The notes: generated by a model from the sequence alone, not told the origin. 64,000 nucleotides of DNA from Paucimonas sp. (GCA_031253995.1 JAIRVG010000011.1:1-64000); one strand, 5' to 3'; numbered from the stretch's first letter, positions 1 through 12,463 are shown. Numbers and translations: made by a program.

Positions 1-270
1 TTCAGCCGCGATTGGGCGCGGAGCGGCCATAACCCTGAGTCCGCGGCGTGTCAGGAGACCTCGGGACTCAGGTTTTACGCCGGCTGCGCCGCCGATCGGG
101 GATGAATCCGCTCCCACGCCGGTCGCGGCGCACCTGCGTTCTGGTTCTCTGCGCGACAGCGCATCCGGGCGGGCTGGGCGGCCTCTCGTAGAACAACACA
201 TAACTCATTGAGTTACCGGGGAGCGTGTGGGAGCGGGTTCACCCGCTCCCACATGTCCGTGCCAGACGGC
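1..270. other. Intergenic stretch rich in inverted repeats
   Basis: No convincing gene is seen. It contains a 9-bp stem (34-42 with 64-72) followed by TTTT, which could end a plus-strand transcript coming from outside the window. It also holds a 7-bp palindrome TAACTCAtTGAGTTA (201-215), and the REP-like palindrome at 226-253. Roles are inferred from shape only. Confidence 0.4.
226..253. repeat. REP-like perfect palindrome downstream of hemE
   Basis: Two 13-bp arms (TGTGGGAGCGGGT and its exact complement) are separated by two bases, 18 bases beyond the hemE stop. The GTGGGAGC core is shared with the other REP-type elements of this window. In RNA it would form a strong hairpin that could stabilise or end the hemE transcript, but no T-run follows. 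Confidence 0.6.
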
Positions 271-1335
271 TTACTGGTGATACTGCGCCGACAGCTCATG
301 CACCGCGTTGATGAACACACCGGCATGCTCAGGGTCGACTTCCGGGGTGATGCCGTGACCGAGGTTGAACACGTGGCCGCTACCCTGGCCGTAGCTGGCG
401 AGGATGCGCGCTACTTCAGCGCGGATGGCTTCCGGCTTGGCGTAGAGCACGGTCGGGTCCATGTTGCCCTGCAGGGCCACCTTGTCACCGACGCGGCGGC
501 GGGCGTCGCCGATCTCGCAGGTCCAGTCCAGGCCCAGGGCGTCGGCACCGGCTTCAGCGATGCTTTCCAGCCACAGGCCGCCGTTCTTGGTGAAGAGGAT
601 CACCGGCACCTTGCGACCTTCGTGCTCGCGGATCAGGCCGCTGACGATCTTGCGCATGTAGGCCAGGGAGAATTCCTGGTACGCCGCCGCCGACAGGTTG
701 CCACCCCAGGTGTCGAAGATCTGCACCGCTTGCGCGCCGGCCTGGATCTGGCCGTTGAGGTAGGACGTGACCGACTGGGCCAGCTTGTCCAGCAGCAGGT
801 GCATGGCCTGCGGGTTGTCGTAGAGCATGGCCTTGGTCTTGCGGAAGTCTTTCGACGAGCCGCCTTCGACCATGTAGGTGGCCAGGGTCCACGGGCTGCC
901 GGAGAAACCGATCAGCGGCACGCGGCCGTTCAGTTCGCGACGGATGGTGCTGACCGCGTCCATCACGTAGCCGAGGTCTTTCTGCGGATCAGGGATCGGC
1001 AGGGCTTCGATGTCGGCCAGGGTGCTGACCACTTTCTTGAAACGCGGGCCTTCGCCGGTCTCGAAGTATAGGCCCTGGCCCATGGCGTCGGGGATGGTGA
1101 GGATGTCGGAGAAGAGGATCGCGGCGTCCAGCGGGTAGCGGTCCAGCGGCTGCAGGGTCACTTCGCAGGCGAATTGCGGGTTCATGCACAGGCTCATGAA
1201 ATCACCGGCCTTGGCACGGCTGGCGCGGTATTCCGGCAGGTAGCGGCCGGCCTGGCGCATCATCCATACAGGCGTGACGTCTACGGGTTGCTTGAGCAGC
1301 GCACGGAGGAAACGATCATTCTTCAAGGCAGTCAT
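271..1335 (-). CDS. hemE: Uroporphyrinogen decarboxylase
   Basis: HemE removes four carboxyl groups from uroporphyrinogen III to make coproporphyrinogen III in cytosolic heme synthesis and needs no cofactor. The 354-aa product is the usual family length. The N-terminal signature [16 protein letters not shown] (residues 22-37) carries the substrate-binding arginines, and the [13 protein letters not shown] block is also typical. It starts at the ATG at 1335, in a GC-rich frame with no competing start. It lies downstream of gltD on the same strand, but a strong hairpin (1383-1410) separates them, so it is probably its own transcription unit. Confidence 0.97.
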   Translation of the reverse strand: MTALKNDRFLRALLKQPVDVTPVWMMRQAGRYLPEYRASRAKAGDFMSLCMNPQFACEVTLQPLDRYPLDAAILFSDILTIPDAMGQGLYFETGEGPRFKKVVSTLADIEALPIPDPQKDLGYVMDAVSTIRRELNGRVPLIGFSGSPWTLATYMVEGGSSKDFRKTKAMLYDNPQAMHLLLDKLAQSVTSYLNGQIQAGAQAVQIFDTWGGNLSAAAYQEFSLAYMRKIVSGLIREHEGRKVPVILFTKNGGLWLESIAEAGADALGLDWTCEIGDARRRVGDKVALQGNMDPTVLYAKPEAIRAEVARILASYGQGSGHVFNLGHGITPEVDPEHAGVFINAVHELSAQYHQ

Positions 1336-1382
1336 GTCGGCATCCGGAAAAAAAGTGCGGGCATTTTCTCAGACGCACAAAG

Positions 1383-1410
1383 AAAAGGCACGGTGGTTAC
1401 CGTGCCTTTT
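1383..1410. terminator. Rho-independent terminator between gltD and hemE
   Basis: Twelve-bp stem AAAAGGCACGGT/ACCGTGCCTTTT with a four-base loop. On the minus strand it is followed by a T-rich run, so it would end the gltBD transcript before hemE. It sits about 40 bases after the gltD stop codon. Confidence 0.85.
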
Positions 1411-1446
1411 GTCTATCAGGGTGCCTTGGGTCAATAGTTTTTGTTA

Positions 1447-2868
<1,422 letters not shown>

Positions 2869-2883
2869 TCAAAACCTCTATAC

Positions 2884-2985
2884 AGCAGCTGCAAGCTATA
2901 AGCTGCAAGCCGCAAGTCGATCACTTAGCTCGGCAAACCTCGCACTGCTTCTCTTGCAGCTTGAGGCTTGCCACTTGCAGCTGCT
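2884..2985. repeat. Heptad-built palindrome between gltB and gltD (copy 1)
   Basis: Two 33-base arms (2884-2916 and 2953-2985) are near-perfect reverse complements. They are built from 7-base units such as GCAAGCT and GCAAGCC, with a 36-base spacer. It begins one base after the gltB stop on the minus strand. Related elements occur at 17422, 24961 and 37076. In the gltBD transcript it would fold into a long hairpin between the two cistrons. Confidence 0.8.
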
Positions 2986-2986
2986 C

Positions 2987-5900
2987 TTATTGTGGGTTGG
3001 CCCGGGTGCTGGACAACAGGTTCTTCAGGTTCGCCGCCTTCGGCTTGACCAGCCAGAAGCGACGGACGTAGTCGTCCAGGTTTTCCCAGAGCTCACGGCC
3101 CCATTCACTACCGGTCTCTTCGACGTACTCGGTCAGCACGCGGTGCAGATGGCTGCGGTACGCCTCCATCGCCTCGCCGGTGATCCGCTGGATTTCCACC
3201 AGTTCATGGTTCAGCTTGTCGACGAAGCTGTTGTCCATGTCCAGCACGTAGGCGAAACCGCCCGTCATGCCGGAGCCGAAGTTGTAGCCGGTCTTGCCCA
3301 GGACGCAGACAAAACCACCGGTCATGTATTCGCAGCAGTGATCGCCGGTGCCTTCGACGATGGCGTGGGCACCGGAGTTGCGCACCGCGAAACGCTCGCC
3401 TGCGGTACCGGCGGCGAACAGCTTGCCGCCAGTGGCGCCGTACAGGCAGGTGTTGCCGACAATGGCGCTGTCCTGGGTGGCGAACGGGCTGCCGGCAGGC
3501 GGCACGATGGTCAGCTTGCCACCGGTCATGCCCTTGCCGACGTAGTCGTTGGCGTCACCTTCCAGGTGCATGTGCAGGCCGCCGGCGTTCCACACGCCGA
3601 AGCTCTGGCCCGCGGTCCCCTTGAAGCGGAAGGTCACCGGTGCCTTGGCCATGCCCTGGTTGCCGTGCAGACGGGCGATCTCGCCGGAGATCCGCGCGCC
3701 GATGGAACGGTCGCAGTTGCAGATATCCAGTTCGAACTCGCCGCCGCTGAGGTCGCGGATGGCCGGGAGGGCCATCTGCACCATCTTCTCGGCCAGCACG
3801 CCCTTGTCGAAGGGCGGGTTGCGATCGACCTCGCAGAACTGCGGCTTGTCGGCCGGCACGTGGGAGCTGCCCAGCAGCGGGCTGAGGTCGAGGTGTTTCT
3901 GCTTCTCGGTTTCACCCGGGAGCATTTCCAGCAGGTCGGTACGCCCGATCAGCTCACCCAGGCTGCGCACGCCCAGGCGGGCCAGCCATTCGCGGGTTTC
4001 CTCGGCGACGTAGGTGAAGAAGTTCACCACCATGTCGACGGTACCGATGTAGTGGTCCTTGCGCAGCTTGTCGTTCTGGGTGGCTACGCCGGTGGCGCAG
4101 TTGTTCAGGTGGCAGATGCGCAGGTACTTGCAGCCCAGGGCGATCATCGGCGCGGTACCGAAGCCGAAGCTTTCGGCGCCAAGGATGGCCGCCTTGATCA
4201 CGTCGAGGCCGGTCTTCAGGCCGCCGTCGGTCTGAACCCGGACCTTGCCGCGCAGGTCGTTGCCGCGCAGGGTCTGGTGGGTCTCGGCCAGGCCCAGTTC
4301 CCACGGGGCGCCGGCGTACTTGATCGAAGTCAGTGGCGAGGCACCGGTACCGCCGTCATAACCGGAGATGGTGATGAGGTCGGCATAGGCCTTGGCCACG
4401 CCGGCGGCGATGGTGCCGACACCGGCTTCCGCCACCAGCTTGACCGAGACCAGCGCCTGCGGGTTGACCTGCTTGAGGTCGAAGATCAGTTGCGACAGGT
4501 CTTCGATCGAGTAGATGTCGTGGTGCGGCGGAGGCGAGATCAGGGTCACGCCCGGTACCGCGTAGCGCAGCTTGGCGATCAGGCCGTTGACCTTGCCGCC
4601 TGGCAGCTGGCCGCCCTCGCCCGGCTTGGCGCCCTGGGCCACCTTGATCTGCAGCACTTCGGCGTTGACCAGGTATTCCGGGGTGACACCGAAGCGACCG
4701 GTGGCGACCTGCTTGATCTTGGAGCTGCGGATGGTGCCGTAGCGCGACGGGTCTTCGCCGCCTTCACCGGAGTTGGAGCGCGCGCCCAGGCGGTTCATCG
4801 CCTCGGCCAGGGCTTCGTGGGCTTCCGGCGACAGCGCGCCGAGGGAGATACCGGCGGAGTCGAAGCGCTGCAGGATGGCTTCCAGCGGCTCGATCTCGCT
4901 GATGTCCAGGGCCTGGTCGGCGGTTTTCACCTTGAGCAGGTCGCGGATCATCGACACCGGACGGTTGTCCACCAGTGCGGTGTATTCCTTGAACTTGGCG
5001 TAGTCGCCCTGCTGCACGGCGGCTTGCAGGGTGTTGACCACGTCCGGGTTGTAGGCGTGGTATTCGCCGCCGTGGACGAACTTCAGCAGGCCGCCCTGCT
5101 GGATCGGCTTGCGCGCGCTCCAGGCTTCGGCGGCGAGCAGCTTCTGCTCGTTCTCGATGTCGACGAAGCGCGCGCCTTTCAGGCGGCTCGGCACGCCACG
5201 GAAGCTCAGGTTGACCACTTCCTCGGACAGGCCGACTGCTTCGAACAGTTGCGCACCGCGGTACGAGCCGATGGTGGAGATGCCCATCTTCGACAGGATC
5301 TTCAGCAGGCCCTTGGAGATGCCCTTGCGGTAGTACTTGAAGACTTCGTCCAGGTCGCCCAGCACTTCGCCGGTACGGATCAGGTCGGCCAGCACTTCGT
5401 AGGCGAGGTACGGGTACACCGCCGAGGCACCGAAGCCCAGCAGCACGGCGAAGTGGTGCGGGTCACGGGCGGTCGCGGTTTCCACGAGGATGTTGCTGTC
5501 GCAGCGCAGGCCTTTTTCGGTCAGGCGGTGGTGCACCGCGCCAACGGCCAGCGAGGCGTGGGCCGGCAGCTTGCCCGGGGCGATATGGCGGTCGCTCAGC
5601 ACCAGCTGGGTCTTGCCCGCGCGCACGGCTTCCTCGGCCTGGTCGGCGATGCTGAGCACCGCGGCTTCCAGACCCAGGCTTTCGTCATAGTTGAGGTCGA
5701 TGACGTGACGCTCGAAGCCTTCGCGTTCGAGGTTCATCAGCGAACGCCACTTGGCTGGCGAGATCACCGGCGAGCTGAGGATCACCCGCGAAGCGTGCTC
5801 CGGGGATTCCTGGAAGATGTTGCGCTCGGCACCGAGGCAGATCTCCAGCGACATGACGATGGCTTCGCGCAGCGGGTCGATCGGCGGGTTGGTCACCTGG

Positions 5901-7432
5901 GCGAACTGCTGGCGGAAGTAGTCGTAGGTCGAACGCACGCGCTGCGACAGGATCGCCATCGGCGTGTCGTCGCCCATCGAGCCGACCGCTTCCTGGCCCT
6001 GCTCGCCGAGCGGACGCAGGACCTGGTCACGCTCTTCGAAGGTGACCTGGAACATCTTCATGTATTGCTTGAGCTGGTCGGCGTCGTAGCTGGCCGCGCC
6101 CTGGTCGTCGCTCAGGTCGGCCTGGATGCGCAGGGCATTCTGGCGCAGCCAGCGCTTGTACGGGTGGCGCGACTTGAGACGGTTGTCGATCGCATCGGTG
6201 TCGAGGATCTGGCCGGTCTCGGTGTCGACGGCGAAGATCTGGCCCGGGCCCACGCGGCCCTTGGCGATGACGTCTTCCGGCTTGTAGTTCCACACGCCGA
6301 TTTCCGAGGCCAGGGTGATGTAGCCGTTCTTGGTGGTGACCCAGCGCGCCGGGCGCAGGCCGTTGCGGTCGAGCAGGCAGACCGCGTGGCGACCTTCGGT
6401 CATTACCACGCCGGCCGGGCCGTCCCACGGTTCCATGTGCATGGAGTTGTATTCGTAGAAGGCGCGCAGGTCGGCGTCCATGGTCTCGACGTTCTGCCAG
6501 GCCGGCGGAATGATCATCCGCACGCCACGGAACAGGTCGATGCCACCGGTGACCATCAGTTCGAGCATGTTGTCCATCGAGGACGAGTCGGAACCCACGC
6601 GGTTGACCAGCGGGCCGAGCTCTTCCAGGTCCGGGATCAGTTCGTTGGCGAACTTGGTGCGACGGGCCTGGGCCCAGTTGCGGTTACCGGTGATGGTGTT
6701 GATCTCGCCGTTGTGGGCGAGGAAGCGGAACGGCTGCGCCAACGGCCATTTCGGCAGGGTGTTGGTGGAGAAGCGCTGGTGGAACACGCAGATCGCGGTC
6801 TGCAGGCGCTCGTCACCGAGGTCCGGATAGAAGGCGGCGAGGTCCGCCGGCATCATCAGGCCTTTATAGATGATGGTCTTGTGGGAGAAGCTGCAGATGT
6901 AGTGGTCGCTGTCTTCGGCGTTGGCCACCGAGGAACGACGACGGGCACTGAACAGCTTGATGGCGAATTCCTGGTCGCTCAGGCCTTCACCGCCGATGAA
7001 CACCTGCTCGATCTGCGGCAGGCGCTCCAGGGCCAGGCGGCCGAGGACGCTGGTGTCGATCGGCACCTTGCGCCAGCCGACGAGCTGCAGGCCGGCGGCG
7101 AGGATCTCGCGGTTCATGTTTTCGCGAGCGGCTTCGGCCTTGGCGTCGTTCTGGTTGAAGAACACCATGCCCACGGCATATTGCTTCGGCAGTTCGGTGC
7201 TGAAGGTTTCCTTGGCAATGGCGCGCAGGAACGCATCGGGCTTCTGCATCAGCAGACCACAACCGTCGCCGGTCTTGCCGTCGGCGTTGATGCCGCCGCG
7301 GTGGGTCATGCAGGTCAGGGCTTCGATAGCCGTTGTCAAAAGGTGGTGGCTGGGCTCGCCCGTCATGTGGGCGATCAGACCGAATCCACAGTTGTCCTTG
7401 AACTCTTCGGGATGGTACAGACCTGTTTTCAT
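2987..7432 (-). CDS. gltB: Glutamate synthase (NADPH) large subunit
   Basis: The alpha subunit of GOGAT hydrolyses glutamine and passes ammonia down an internal channel to 2-oxoglutarate on FMN. I place the start at the ATG at 7432, giving 1481 aa. This leaves a short propeptide before the class II amidotransferase nucleophile (Cys15 in DNCGFG), as expected for the family; the longer frame to 7462 would spoil this. Later landmarks are the synthase domain with GGEDPSRYG and the [3Fe-4S] cysteines in [15 protein letters not shown]. The GXGXG-rich beta-helix domain is C-terminal. It is first gene of gltBD, behind a candidate sigma-54 promoter. Confidence 0.97.
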   Translation of the reverse strand: MKTGLYHPEEFKDNCGFGLIAHMTGEPSHHLLTTAIEALTCMTHRGGINADGKTGDGCGLLMQKPDAFLRAIAKETFSTELPKQYAVGMVFFNQNDAKAEAARENMNREILAAGLQLVGWRKVPIDTSVLGRLALERLPQIEQVFIGGEGLSDQEFAIKLFSARRRSSVANAEDSDHYICSFSHKTIIYKGLMMPADLAAFYPDLGDERLQTAICVFHQRFSTNTLPKWPLAQPFRFLAHNGEINTITGNRNWAQARRTKFANELIPDLEELGPLVNRVGSDSSSMDNMLELMVTGGIDLFRGVRMIIPPAWQNVETMDADLRAFYEYNSMHMEPWDGPAGVVMTEGRHAVCLLDRNGLRPARWVTTKNGYITLASEIGVWNYKPEDVIAKGRVGPGQIFAVDTETGQILDTDAIDNRLKSRHPYKRWLRQNALRIQADLSDDQGAASYDADQLKQYMKMFQVTFEERDQVLRPLGEQGQEAVGSMGDDTPMAILSQRVRSTYDYFRQQFAQVTNPPIDPLREAIVMSLEICLGAERNIFQESPEHASRVILSSPVISPAKWRSLMNLEREGFERHVIDLNYDESLGLEAAVLSIADQAEEAVRAGKTQLVLSDRHIAPGKLPAHASLAVGAVHHRLTEKGLRCDSNILVETATARDPHHFAVLLGFGASAVYPYLAYEVLADLIRTGEVLGDLDEVFKYYRKGISKGLLKILSKMGISTIGSYRGAQLFEAVGLSEEVVNLSFRGVPSRLKGARFVDIENEQKLLAAEAWSARKPIQQGGLLKFVHGGEYHAYNPDVVNTLQAAVQQGDYAKFKEYTALVDNRPVSMIRDLLKVKTADQALDISEIEPLEAILQRFDSAGISLGALSPEAHEALAEAMNRLGARSNSGEGGEDPSRYGTIRSSKIKQVATGRFGVTPEYLVNAEVLQIKVAQGAKPGEGGQLPGGKVNGLIAKLRYAVPGVTLISPPPHHDIYSIEDLSQLIFDLKQVNPQALVSVKLVAEAGVGTIAAGVAKAYADLITISGYDGGTGASPLTSIKYAGAPWELGLAETHQTLRGNDLRGKVRVQTDGGLKTGLDVIKAAILGAESFGFGTAPMIALGCKYLRICHLNNCATGVATQNDKLRKDHYIGTVDMVVNFFTYVAEETREWLARLGVRSLGELIGRTDLLEMLPGETEKQKHLDLSPLLGSSHVPADKPQFCEVDRNPPFDKGVLAEKMVQMALPAIRDLSGGEFELDICNCDRSIGARISGEIARLHGNQGMAKAPVTFRFKGTAGQSFGVWNAGGLHMHLEGDANDYVGKGMTGGKLTIVPPAGSPFATQDSAIVGNTCLYGATGGKLFAAGTAGERFAVRNSGAHAIVEGTGDHCCEYMTGGFVCVLGKTGYNFGSGMTGGFAYVLDMDNSFVDKLNHELVEIQRITGEAMEAYRSHLHRVLTEYVEETGSEWGRELWENLDDYVRRFWLVKPKAANLKNLLSSTRANPQ

Positions 7433-7527
7433 AGACACTTTCTCACCAGGTTCGCCTCTCACAAAGGCAAATCTCTTTTAATTCAACCACTTACCATCCA
7501 CGCCGAACGAACGCCAGCTTTGCGGGG

Positions 7528-7542
7528 GCAATACGGGTGCCA
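7528..7542 (-). promoter_or_regulatory. Candidate sigma-54 (-24/-12) promoter of gltB
   Basis: On the minus strand TGGCAC (7542-7537), five bases, then TTGC (7531-7528) match the RpoN consensus with correct spacing. It points toward gltB and predicts a 5' leader of about 85 bases. A nitrogen-regulated enhancer-driven promoter would suit GOGAT, but I found no clear NtrC dyad between 7545 and 7804, so regulation is inferred. Confidence 0.5.
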
Positions 7543-7708
7543 TTGTTGCACGGCGACAGTGAATCCCACAAATTTGATGACGAATCATCGAAAATCCATG
7601 TCGCATTTTTGAATGTTTTTAAGCGATTGTCGTGGTAACGACTTGGCTTGAGTCTGAAGCGTTTCAGCCAGGACTGCAAGACGGGCTTTTGGCCGGCAGT
7701 CCGGGACA

Positions 7709-7740
7709 GAAAAGCCTGCCGCGCATTAGCACAGCAGGCT
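7709..7740 (-). terminator. Probable terminator of the pil-aro-SPOR operon
   Basis: Minus-strand hairpin AGCCTGC/GCAGGCT with a 14-base loop followed by TTTCTG, about 65 bases past the stop of the AAA/SPOR gene. A second hairpin CGGCTGGC/GCCAGCCG (7763-7789) lies just before it. The remaining bases of the 372-base gap 7433-7804 hold the gltB control region and no gene that I can see. Confidence 0.6.
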
Positions 7741-7804
7741 GCCTGTGAAATTCAGAGGTGATCGGCTGGCGGGGGTAGGTTGCCAGCCGGATCAGGCTAT
7801 CTAA

Positions 7805-9442
7805 TCAGCGAGTCGCGGCGAGCTCTTGTTGGACGCTTGCGACAGTACGAGGCCAAGGTTTACCAGCCTGGACCTTGGCTGGCAAGGCCTTGATGGCATT
7901 GAGTGCGGCATCGCGGCTGGAGAAGCTGCCGTAGGTGATGACGTACAGCGGCTTGCCCTGGAGGTTTTTCTTGAAGTAGCGATAGTCGCCACCCTGGGCC
8001 TTCACATAGGCCTGGGCGGTGGCTTCGGAGCTGGTGCCGAGGATCTGCACCACGTAGTTGCCCGGCGCCTGCGAGGAGTACCAGCCACCACCGGTGGCTC
8101 CGGCTGCCGGTTTCGCTGCGGGTTTCTCCGCTGGCTTGACTGCCGGGGCAGCGGGCTTGGCCACGGCGACTTCAGCTGGCTTCGGGGCAGGTGCAACCGG
8201 CTTGCTGGCTGCAGGGGCGACAGGCTGGTGAGCTGGTGCAACCGGCTGGGCGGACGCCAGGGCCTGCGAAGGCTGGATCGGCTGGGCGGGCGTCGGTGCC
8301 GGACCGGCTGTCGCGCCATCAGGTGGCGCGGTAGTGGTAACGGTAGGCGGTTGCAGCGCGGTATTGCCGGCCGGACCACCCTCCTCGCCTTCGTTCATGC
8401 CCGCGGCTTCGGCCAGCGGACCGCGCATCACCGGCTGGGACTGACCCACGAGTGGCAGCGGCATCGGCTGCGACGAGCCGGCGAATTCGATTGCCGGACC
8501 GCCGTTGTTCGACTGTGCATTGGCCGGCTGGCCCTGGCCCAGCGGCAGTTGCGTCTGCTCGGCAGGTGCGCCGGTGGTGGGCTGGTCGCCGCCTTTCTTC
8601 GGCATCAGCACGGCGGCGCCGACGGCGACGATCACCACGGCAGACAGCGCCAGCACATGTTTCTTCGGCATAGTGAACCCCATTGATGGTCGCTTCGCCG
8701 TCGAGCGGCTGGCGATCATGGCTTCGATCAAGGTATCGCGGGCGACCTGGTTGATGTTCCCGGGCCAGCCTTCGGAGTTTTGCTGGATATCGGCAACCTG
8801 CTCGGCGGTGAACACCTCGATGCCGCGACCTGCGCCTTCCAGACGCTGCTCCAGGTATTCCCGGGTCTCGTCCTCGGTGTAGGGCTGCAGCTCGATGACA
8901 TGGAAGCGCTCTTCCTCGATCTCCAGCGCATCCAGGCTGGCAATCAGGTCGGGTTCGCCGAACAGGAACACATGGGGGCGACCTTCCGCGGTGCCCGCCG
9001 CCAGTTCCAGCAACGCTTGGAGCGCCGATTCGTTCAGTTGTTCCGCATCGTCGACCAGCAGATAGACTTCCTGGCCGGTCAGGCCGAGCTGTACCACCTG
9101 GGAGAGGATCGTCGAAACCTCGGCCTTGGCCACGTTGAGCGACTGCGCCACCTGGGCCAGCACGCTGGCTGCGTCGGCGGCGCCACGGGCGGACACCACC
9201 ACGCTCTGCACCGACTGCTTGTTGGTGCTGGCCACCAGGGCCTGGCGCAGCAGGGTCTTGCCGCTGCCTTGCGGGCCGGTCACCACCAGCAACAGCTGGC
9301 TGTAGCGGGCGAGATGGTGCAACTGGCCCAGGACCGGTTTGCGCTGGGCGGGGAAGAACTTGAACCCCGGCACGCGTGCGGCGAAGGGGTCGTGGTTCAG
9401 CTGGTAGTGGCCGAGAAAGGCCTCGTCGGCATGTAGGGTCAT
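7805..9442 (-). CDS. AAA+ ATPase-transmembrane-SPOR protein (DamX-like)
   Basis: The 545-aa protein has three parts. Residues 1-245 are an ExeA/GspA-type AAA ATPase with Walker A GPQGSGKT (about residue 56) and Walker B VYLLVDDAEQ. A single membrane span follows (about 254-272, KHVLALSAVVIVAVGAAVL). The rest is a long Pro/Ala/Gln-rich linker ending in a SPOR domain (about 465-540) that binds denuded septal glycan. SPOR proteins of the DamX class act at the division site. Placement after aroB matches DamX genes of other gammaproteobacteria. The ATPase head is likely cytoplasmic and the SPOR domain periplasmic. Its specific function is inferred, not shown. Confidence 0.85.
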   Translation of the reverse strand: MTLHADEAFLGHYQLNHDPFAARVPGFKFFPAQRKPVLGQLHHLARYSQLLLVVTGPQGSGKTLLRQALVASTNKQSVQSVVVSARGAADAASVLAQVAQSLNVAKAEVSTILSQVVQLGLTGQEVYLLVDDAEQLNESALQALLELAAGTAEGRPHVFLFGEPDLIASLDALEIEEERFHVIELQPYTEDETREYLEQRLEGAGRGIEVFTAEQVADIQQNSEGWPGNINQVARDTLIEAMIASRSTAKRPSMGFTMPKKHVLALSAVVIVAVGAAVLMPKKGGDQPTTGAPAEQTQLPLGQGQPANAQSNNGGPAIEFAGSSQPMPLPLVGQSQPVMRGPLAEAAGMNEGEEGGPAGNTALQPPTVTTTAPPDGATAGPAPTPAQPIQPSQALASAQPVAPAHQPVAPAASKPVAPAPKPAEVAVAKPAAPAVKPAEKPAAKPAAGATGGGWYSSQAPGNYVVQILGTSSEATAQAYVKAQGGDYRYFKKNLQGKPLYVITYGSFSSRDAALNAIKALPAKVQAGKPWPRTVASVQQELAATR

Positions 9443-9458
9443 CGGGCTCTCATCAACC

Positions 9459-10556
9459 TCAAAGCTGGGCCACGATCGCGGAGTAATCCGCTGCCAGCGT
9501 GGCCTGAAGGATCTCTTGCGGGTAGTCGTCAGTGACCACCGCCTCGCCCAGCTTGCTCAGCAGGACCAGGCGCAGACGACCATCGAGTACTTTCTTGTCC
9601 ACCGACATGTGCTGCATGAACTGCGCCGGGGTCATGCCCTCTGGCGGAACCACCGGCAAGCCGGCGCGCTGCAACAGGCGAATGCCGCGATCGCGGTCCT
9701 GTTGGCTGATCCAGCCCAGGCGACAGGACATTTCCAGGGCCATCACCGTGCCCGCGGCCACCGCCTCGCCATGCAGCCAGACACCGTAGCCCATCTGGGT
9801 TTCGATGGCGTGGCCGAAGGTGTGGCCGAGGTTCAGCGTAGCCCGCACCCCGGACTCACGCTCATCCGCACCGACTACTGCGGCCTTGGCTGCGCAGGAG
9901 CGGCGGATGGCTTCGGTCAGGGCAATGGAATCGAGGGCGCGCAGGGCGTCGACGTTGTCTTCCAGCCAGCCGAGGAACGGTTCGTCGCAGATCAGGCCGT
10001 ACTTGATCACTTCGGCAAGGCCTGCAGACAGCTCCCGCGGCGGCAGGCTGCGCAGGCTGGCGGTATCGATCAGCACCGCATTGGGCTGGTAGAAGGCACC
10101 GACCATGTTCTTGCCCAGCGGGTGATTGATGCCGGTCTTGCCGCCCACGGAGGAGTCGACCTGGGACAACAGGGTGGTCGGCACCTGGATGAAGTCGACG
10201 CCGCGCTGGTAGCAGGCGGCGGCGAAGCCGGCCATGTCGCCGATGACGCCGCCACCGAGGGCGACCACGGTGGTACGGCGATCATGCCGTGCAGTGAGCA
10301 GGGCATCGAAGATCAGTTGCAGGGTTTCCCAGTTCTTGTAGGCCTCGCCATCCGGCAGCACCACCGGCAGCACCTTGTAGGCACCGAGGGTCTTGCTCAG
10401 GCGCTCCAGATACAAGGGCGCGACGGTCTCGTTGGAAACGATGGCGACCTGCCGACCGGCAATATGCGGCGCCAGCAGTTCAGGTTGGTCCAGCAGCCCT
10501 TCACCGATGTAGATCGGGTAGCTGCGTTCGCCCAGGTCGACCTTAAGTGTCTGCAT
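9459..10556 (-). CDS. aroB: 3-dehydroquinate synthase
   Basis: AroB is the second enzyme of the shikimate pathway, closing DAHP to 3-dehydroquinate with NAD+ and a divalent metal. From the ATG at 10556 (preceded by GTGGGGAT) the protein is 365 aa and begins [18 protein letters not shown], the family N-terminus; the frame stays open to 10625 but lacks homologous sequence there. Motifs include [14 protein letters not shown] and the metal-binding histidines in [12 protein letters not shown]. It lies between aroK (100-base gap) and the AAA/SPOR gene (16-base gap), apparently in one operon. Confidence 0.96.
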   Translation of the reverse strand: MQTLKVDLGERSYPIYIGEGLLDQPELLAPHIAGRQVAIVSNETVAPLYLERLSKTLGAYKVLPVVLPDGEAYKNWETLQLIFDALLTARHDRRTTVVALGGGVIGDMAGFAAACYQRGVDFIQVPTTLLSQVDSSVGGKTGINHPLGKNMVGAFYQPNAVLIDTASLRSLPPRELSAGLAEVIKYGLICDEPFLGWLEDNVDALRALDSIALTEAIRRSCAAKAAVVGADERESGVRATLNLGHTFGHAIETQMGYGVWLHGEAVAAGTVMALEMSCRLGWISQQDRDRGIRLLQRAGLPVVPPEGMTPAQFMQHMSVDKKVLDGRLRLVLLSKLGEAVVTDDYPQEILQATLAADYSAIVAQL

Positions 10557-10656
10557 GTATCCCCACAAAGAACGAAGACGCGGGCTCGAAGCATCGGCCC
10601 GCGTGATAACAAAGTGCCCTGTCACGGCATGACTGGTCGCCGAGGATAGTCATGCG

Positions 10657-11175
10657 TCAGCGGGGCGGCAACTTCTGCAAGCGTTCGAGAATATCCAGCA
10701 CCACCATGCGCGGTGGCCGTTCGTCGGTTTCCACCACCAGGTCGGCGATCTCGCGATAAAGCGGATCGCGCAGCGCCAGGAGGTTGCGCAGGGTTTCTTC
10801 CGGATTGGCAGTGCGCAGCAGCGGCCGATTGCGGTCACGGGCAGTGCGCCCCACCTGCTGCTCGACGGAGGCGTGCAGGTAGATGACCCGGCCACCCTCA
10901 TGGAGCGCCTTGCGGTTGGCATCGCGCATCACCGCGCCGCCACCGGTGGCCAGGACCACGCCATCGGCGGCGCACAGTTCGGCGATCATGGCCTGCTCGC
11001 GGTCGCGAAAGCCCGGCTCGCCTTCCTTGTCGAAGATCCACGGGATATTGGCGCCACAACGCAGTTCAATTTCCTTGTCGGAATCCTTGAAAGGCAGGCG
11101 CAGCTCTTTGGCAAGCAGGCGGCCGATGGTGCTTTTGCCAGCACCCATCGGCCCAACAAGTATCAAATTTCGCAC
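10657..11175 (-). CDS. aroK: Shikimate kinase
   Basis: Phosphorylates the 3-hydroxyl of shikimate using ATP in the cytosol. The 172-aa protein starts at a GTG and shows Walker [10 protein letters not shown] (residues 8-16), the shikimate-binding DSD motif in FKDSDKEIE, and the GGGAV loop ([12 protein letters not shown]). It begins four bases after the pilQ stop, so translation is probably coupled to pilQ, and is followed by aroB. Confidence 0.96.
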   Translation of the reverse strand: MRNLILVGPMGAGKSTIGRLLAKELRLPFKDSDKEIELRCGANIPWIFDKEGEPGFRDREQAMIAELCAADGVVLATGGGAVMRDANRKALHEGGRVIYLHASVEQQVGRTARDRNRPLLRTANPEETLRNLLALRDPLYREIADLVVETDERPPRMVVLDILERLQKLPPR

Positions 11176-11179
11176 AGAA

Positions 11180-12451
11180 TCAATGACTCACAGCAATCGC
11201 CTGGTCATTCATGATACGCGGAGTCAGGAAGACCAACAGCTCGGATTTTTTCTCTAGGACGGTAGAGCGACGAAACAGCCGCCCAACATACGGCACATCG
11301 CCGAAAAATGGCACCTTCTCCAGCACATTGTTTTTGCTGGTGGAGTACACCCCGCCGATGACGATGGTCTGGCCATCACCCACCCGGACCCTGGCGGTCA
11401 CCTCGTTCTTGCGGATTGGCGGTACCGTGCCCTGGAGATTCAGGTAGTCGGGCTCGTCCTTGGTCACCTTGACCTGCATGCTGACTTCGCCGCCGGGCAT
11501 GATCTGCGGTGTGACCTCCAACGACAGGGAGGCCTCGCGAAAGGTGATCGAGGTGGTCCCGTTGGCCCCCGATTCCTGGTAAGGCACCTCGGAGCCCTTG
11601 AGGATCCGCGCGGTTTCCTTGTCGGCGGTGAGCACCTTGGGCTGGGAGATGATCTCGCCGTTGCCGGACTTTTCCATGGCGTTCAGCTCCAGGTCGAGCA
11701 GGCCGCTGTCGCCGATCAGGCCGAAGCCGATGCCTGCGGGAGAGCGCTCCAGGCCCAGGTCGACAAAGGTCGGCGACTTCGCGCCACCTGCGCCCATCTC
11801 ACCCTGGCCACGGCCCAGCGAGCTGCCCCAACGTACCCCGAGGCCGCGCTCGTAGTCGACATTGGCCTCGACGATCCGCGCCTCGATCAACACCTGTCGC
11901 ACCGGCACATCCAGCTCGGCGAGCAGTTGGCGCAGGAGAGCCAGGCGTTCCGGGCTCTGCCGGGTGAGCAGGGTGTTGGTGCGCTCGTCGACGCTGATCG
12001 CGCCCCACGGCTCTTCATCCAGGCCGCCCTCGAACAGCGGCTGGAGCAGCGCCGCCACATCCGCGGCACGGGCGTGACTGACCCGCAGCAACGCCTGCTC
12101 CCAGGCTCCGGACAGAGGCCGCGCGGCGTTCTGCAGCTCTGCCAGCGGCGCCACCAGCAGTACATTGCCGTCCAGGCGCCTGCCCAGGCCCTTGCTGCGC
12201 AACACCATGTCCAGCGCCTGCTCCCAGGGCACCTCCTGCAAGCGCAGGGTGACATTGCCTTGCACCTCGTCACTGACCACCAGGTTGACCCCGGCGAAGT
12301 CAGCCAGCACCTGCAATACCGCCCTGACCTCGACATCCTGGAAATTCAGCGACAGCGGCTTTTGCACATGGCCGCCGGGCGCCGGTACGGCGCCAACCGA
12401 AGGCGCCAGCAGTGCCAGGCACAACCCCAGTATCTTGAACATCCTGTTCAT
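11180..12451 (-). CDS. pilQ: Short type IV pilus secretin PilQ
   Basis: Secretin forming the outer-membrane gate for a type IVa pilus. The 423-aa protein has a signal peptide (cleavage after about residue 21), an N0/STN domain (about 32-100, [21 protein letters not shown]), one N1/KH-like domain (about 120-190), then the secretin core with VTPQIMPGG and the C-terminal [13 protein letters not shown]. PilQ of P. aeruginosa is near 700 aa because it carries N-terminal AMIN domains that bind peptidoglycan; none are seen here. The N0 domain that contacts PilP is kept. The gene follows the pilO-pilP fusion by 12 bases. Confidence 0.9.
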   Translation of the reverse strand: MNRMFKILGLCLALLAPSVGAVPAPGGHVQKPLSLNFQDVEVRAVLQVLADFAGVNLVVSDEVQGNVTLRLQEVPWEQALDMVLRSKGLGRRLDGNVLLVAPLAELQNAARPLSGAWEQALLRVSHARAADVAALLQPLFEGGLDEEPWGAISVDERTNTLLTRQSPERLALLRQLLAELDVPVRQVLIEARIVEANVDYERGLGVRWGSSLGRGQGEMGAGGAKSPTFVDLGLERSPAGIGFGLIGDSGLLDLELNAMEKSGNGEIISQPKVLTADKETARILKGSEVPYQESGANGTTSITFREASLSLEVTPQIMPGGEVSMQVKVTKDEPDYLNLQGTVPPIRKNEVTARVRVGDGQTIVIGGVYSTSKNNVLEKVPFFGDVPYVGRLFRRSTVLEKKSELLVFLTPRIMNDQAIAVSH

Positions 12452-12463
12452 ACCCTTTCGTCC

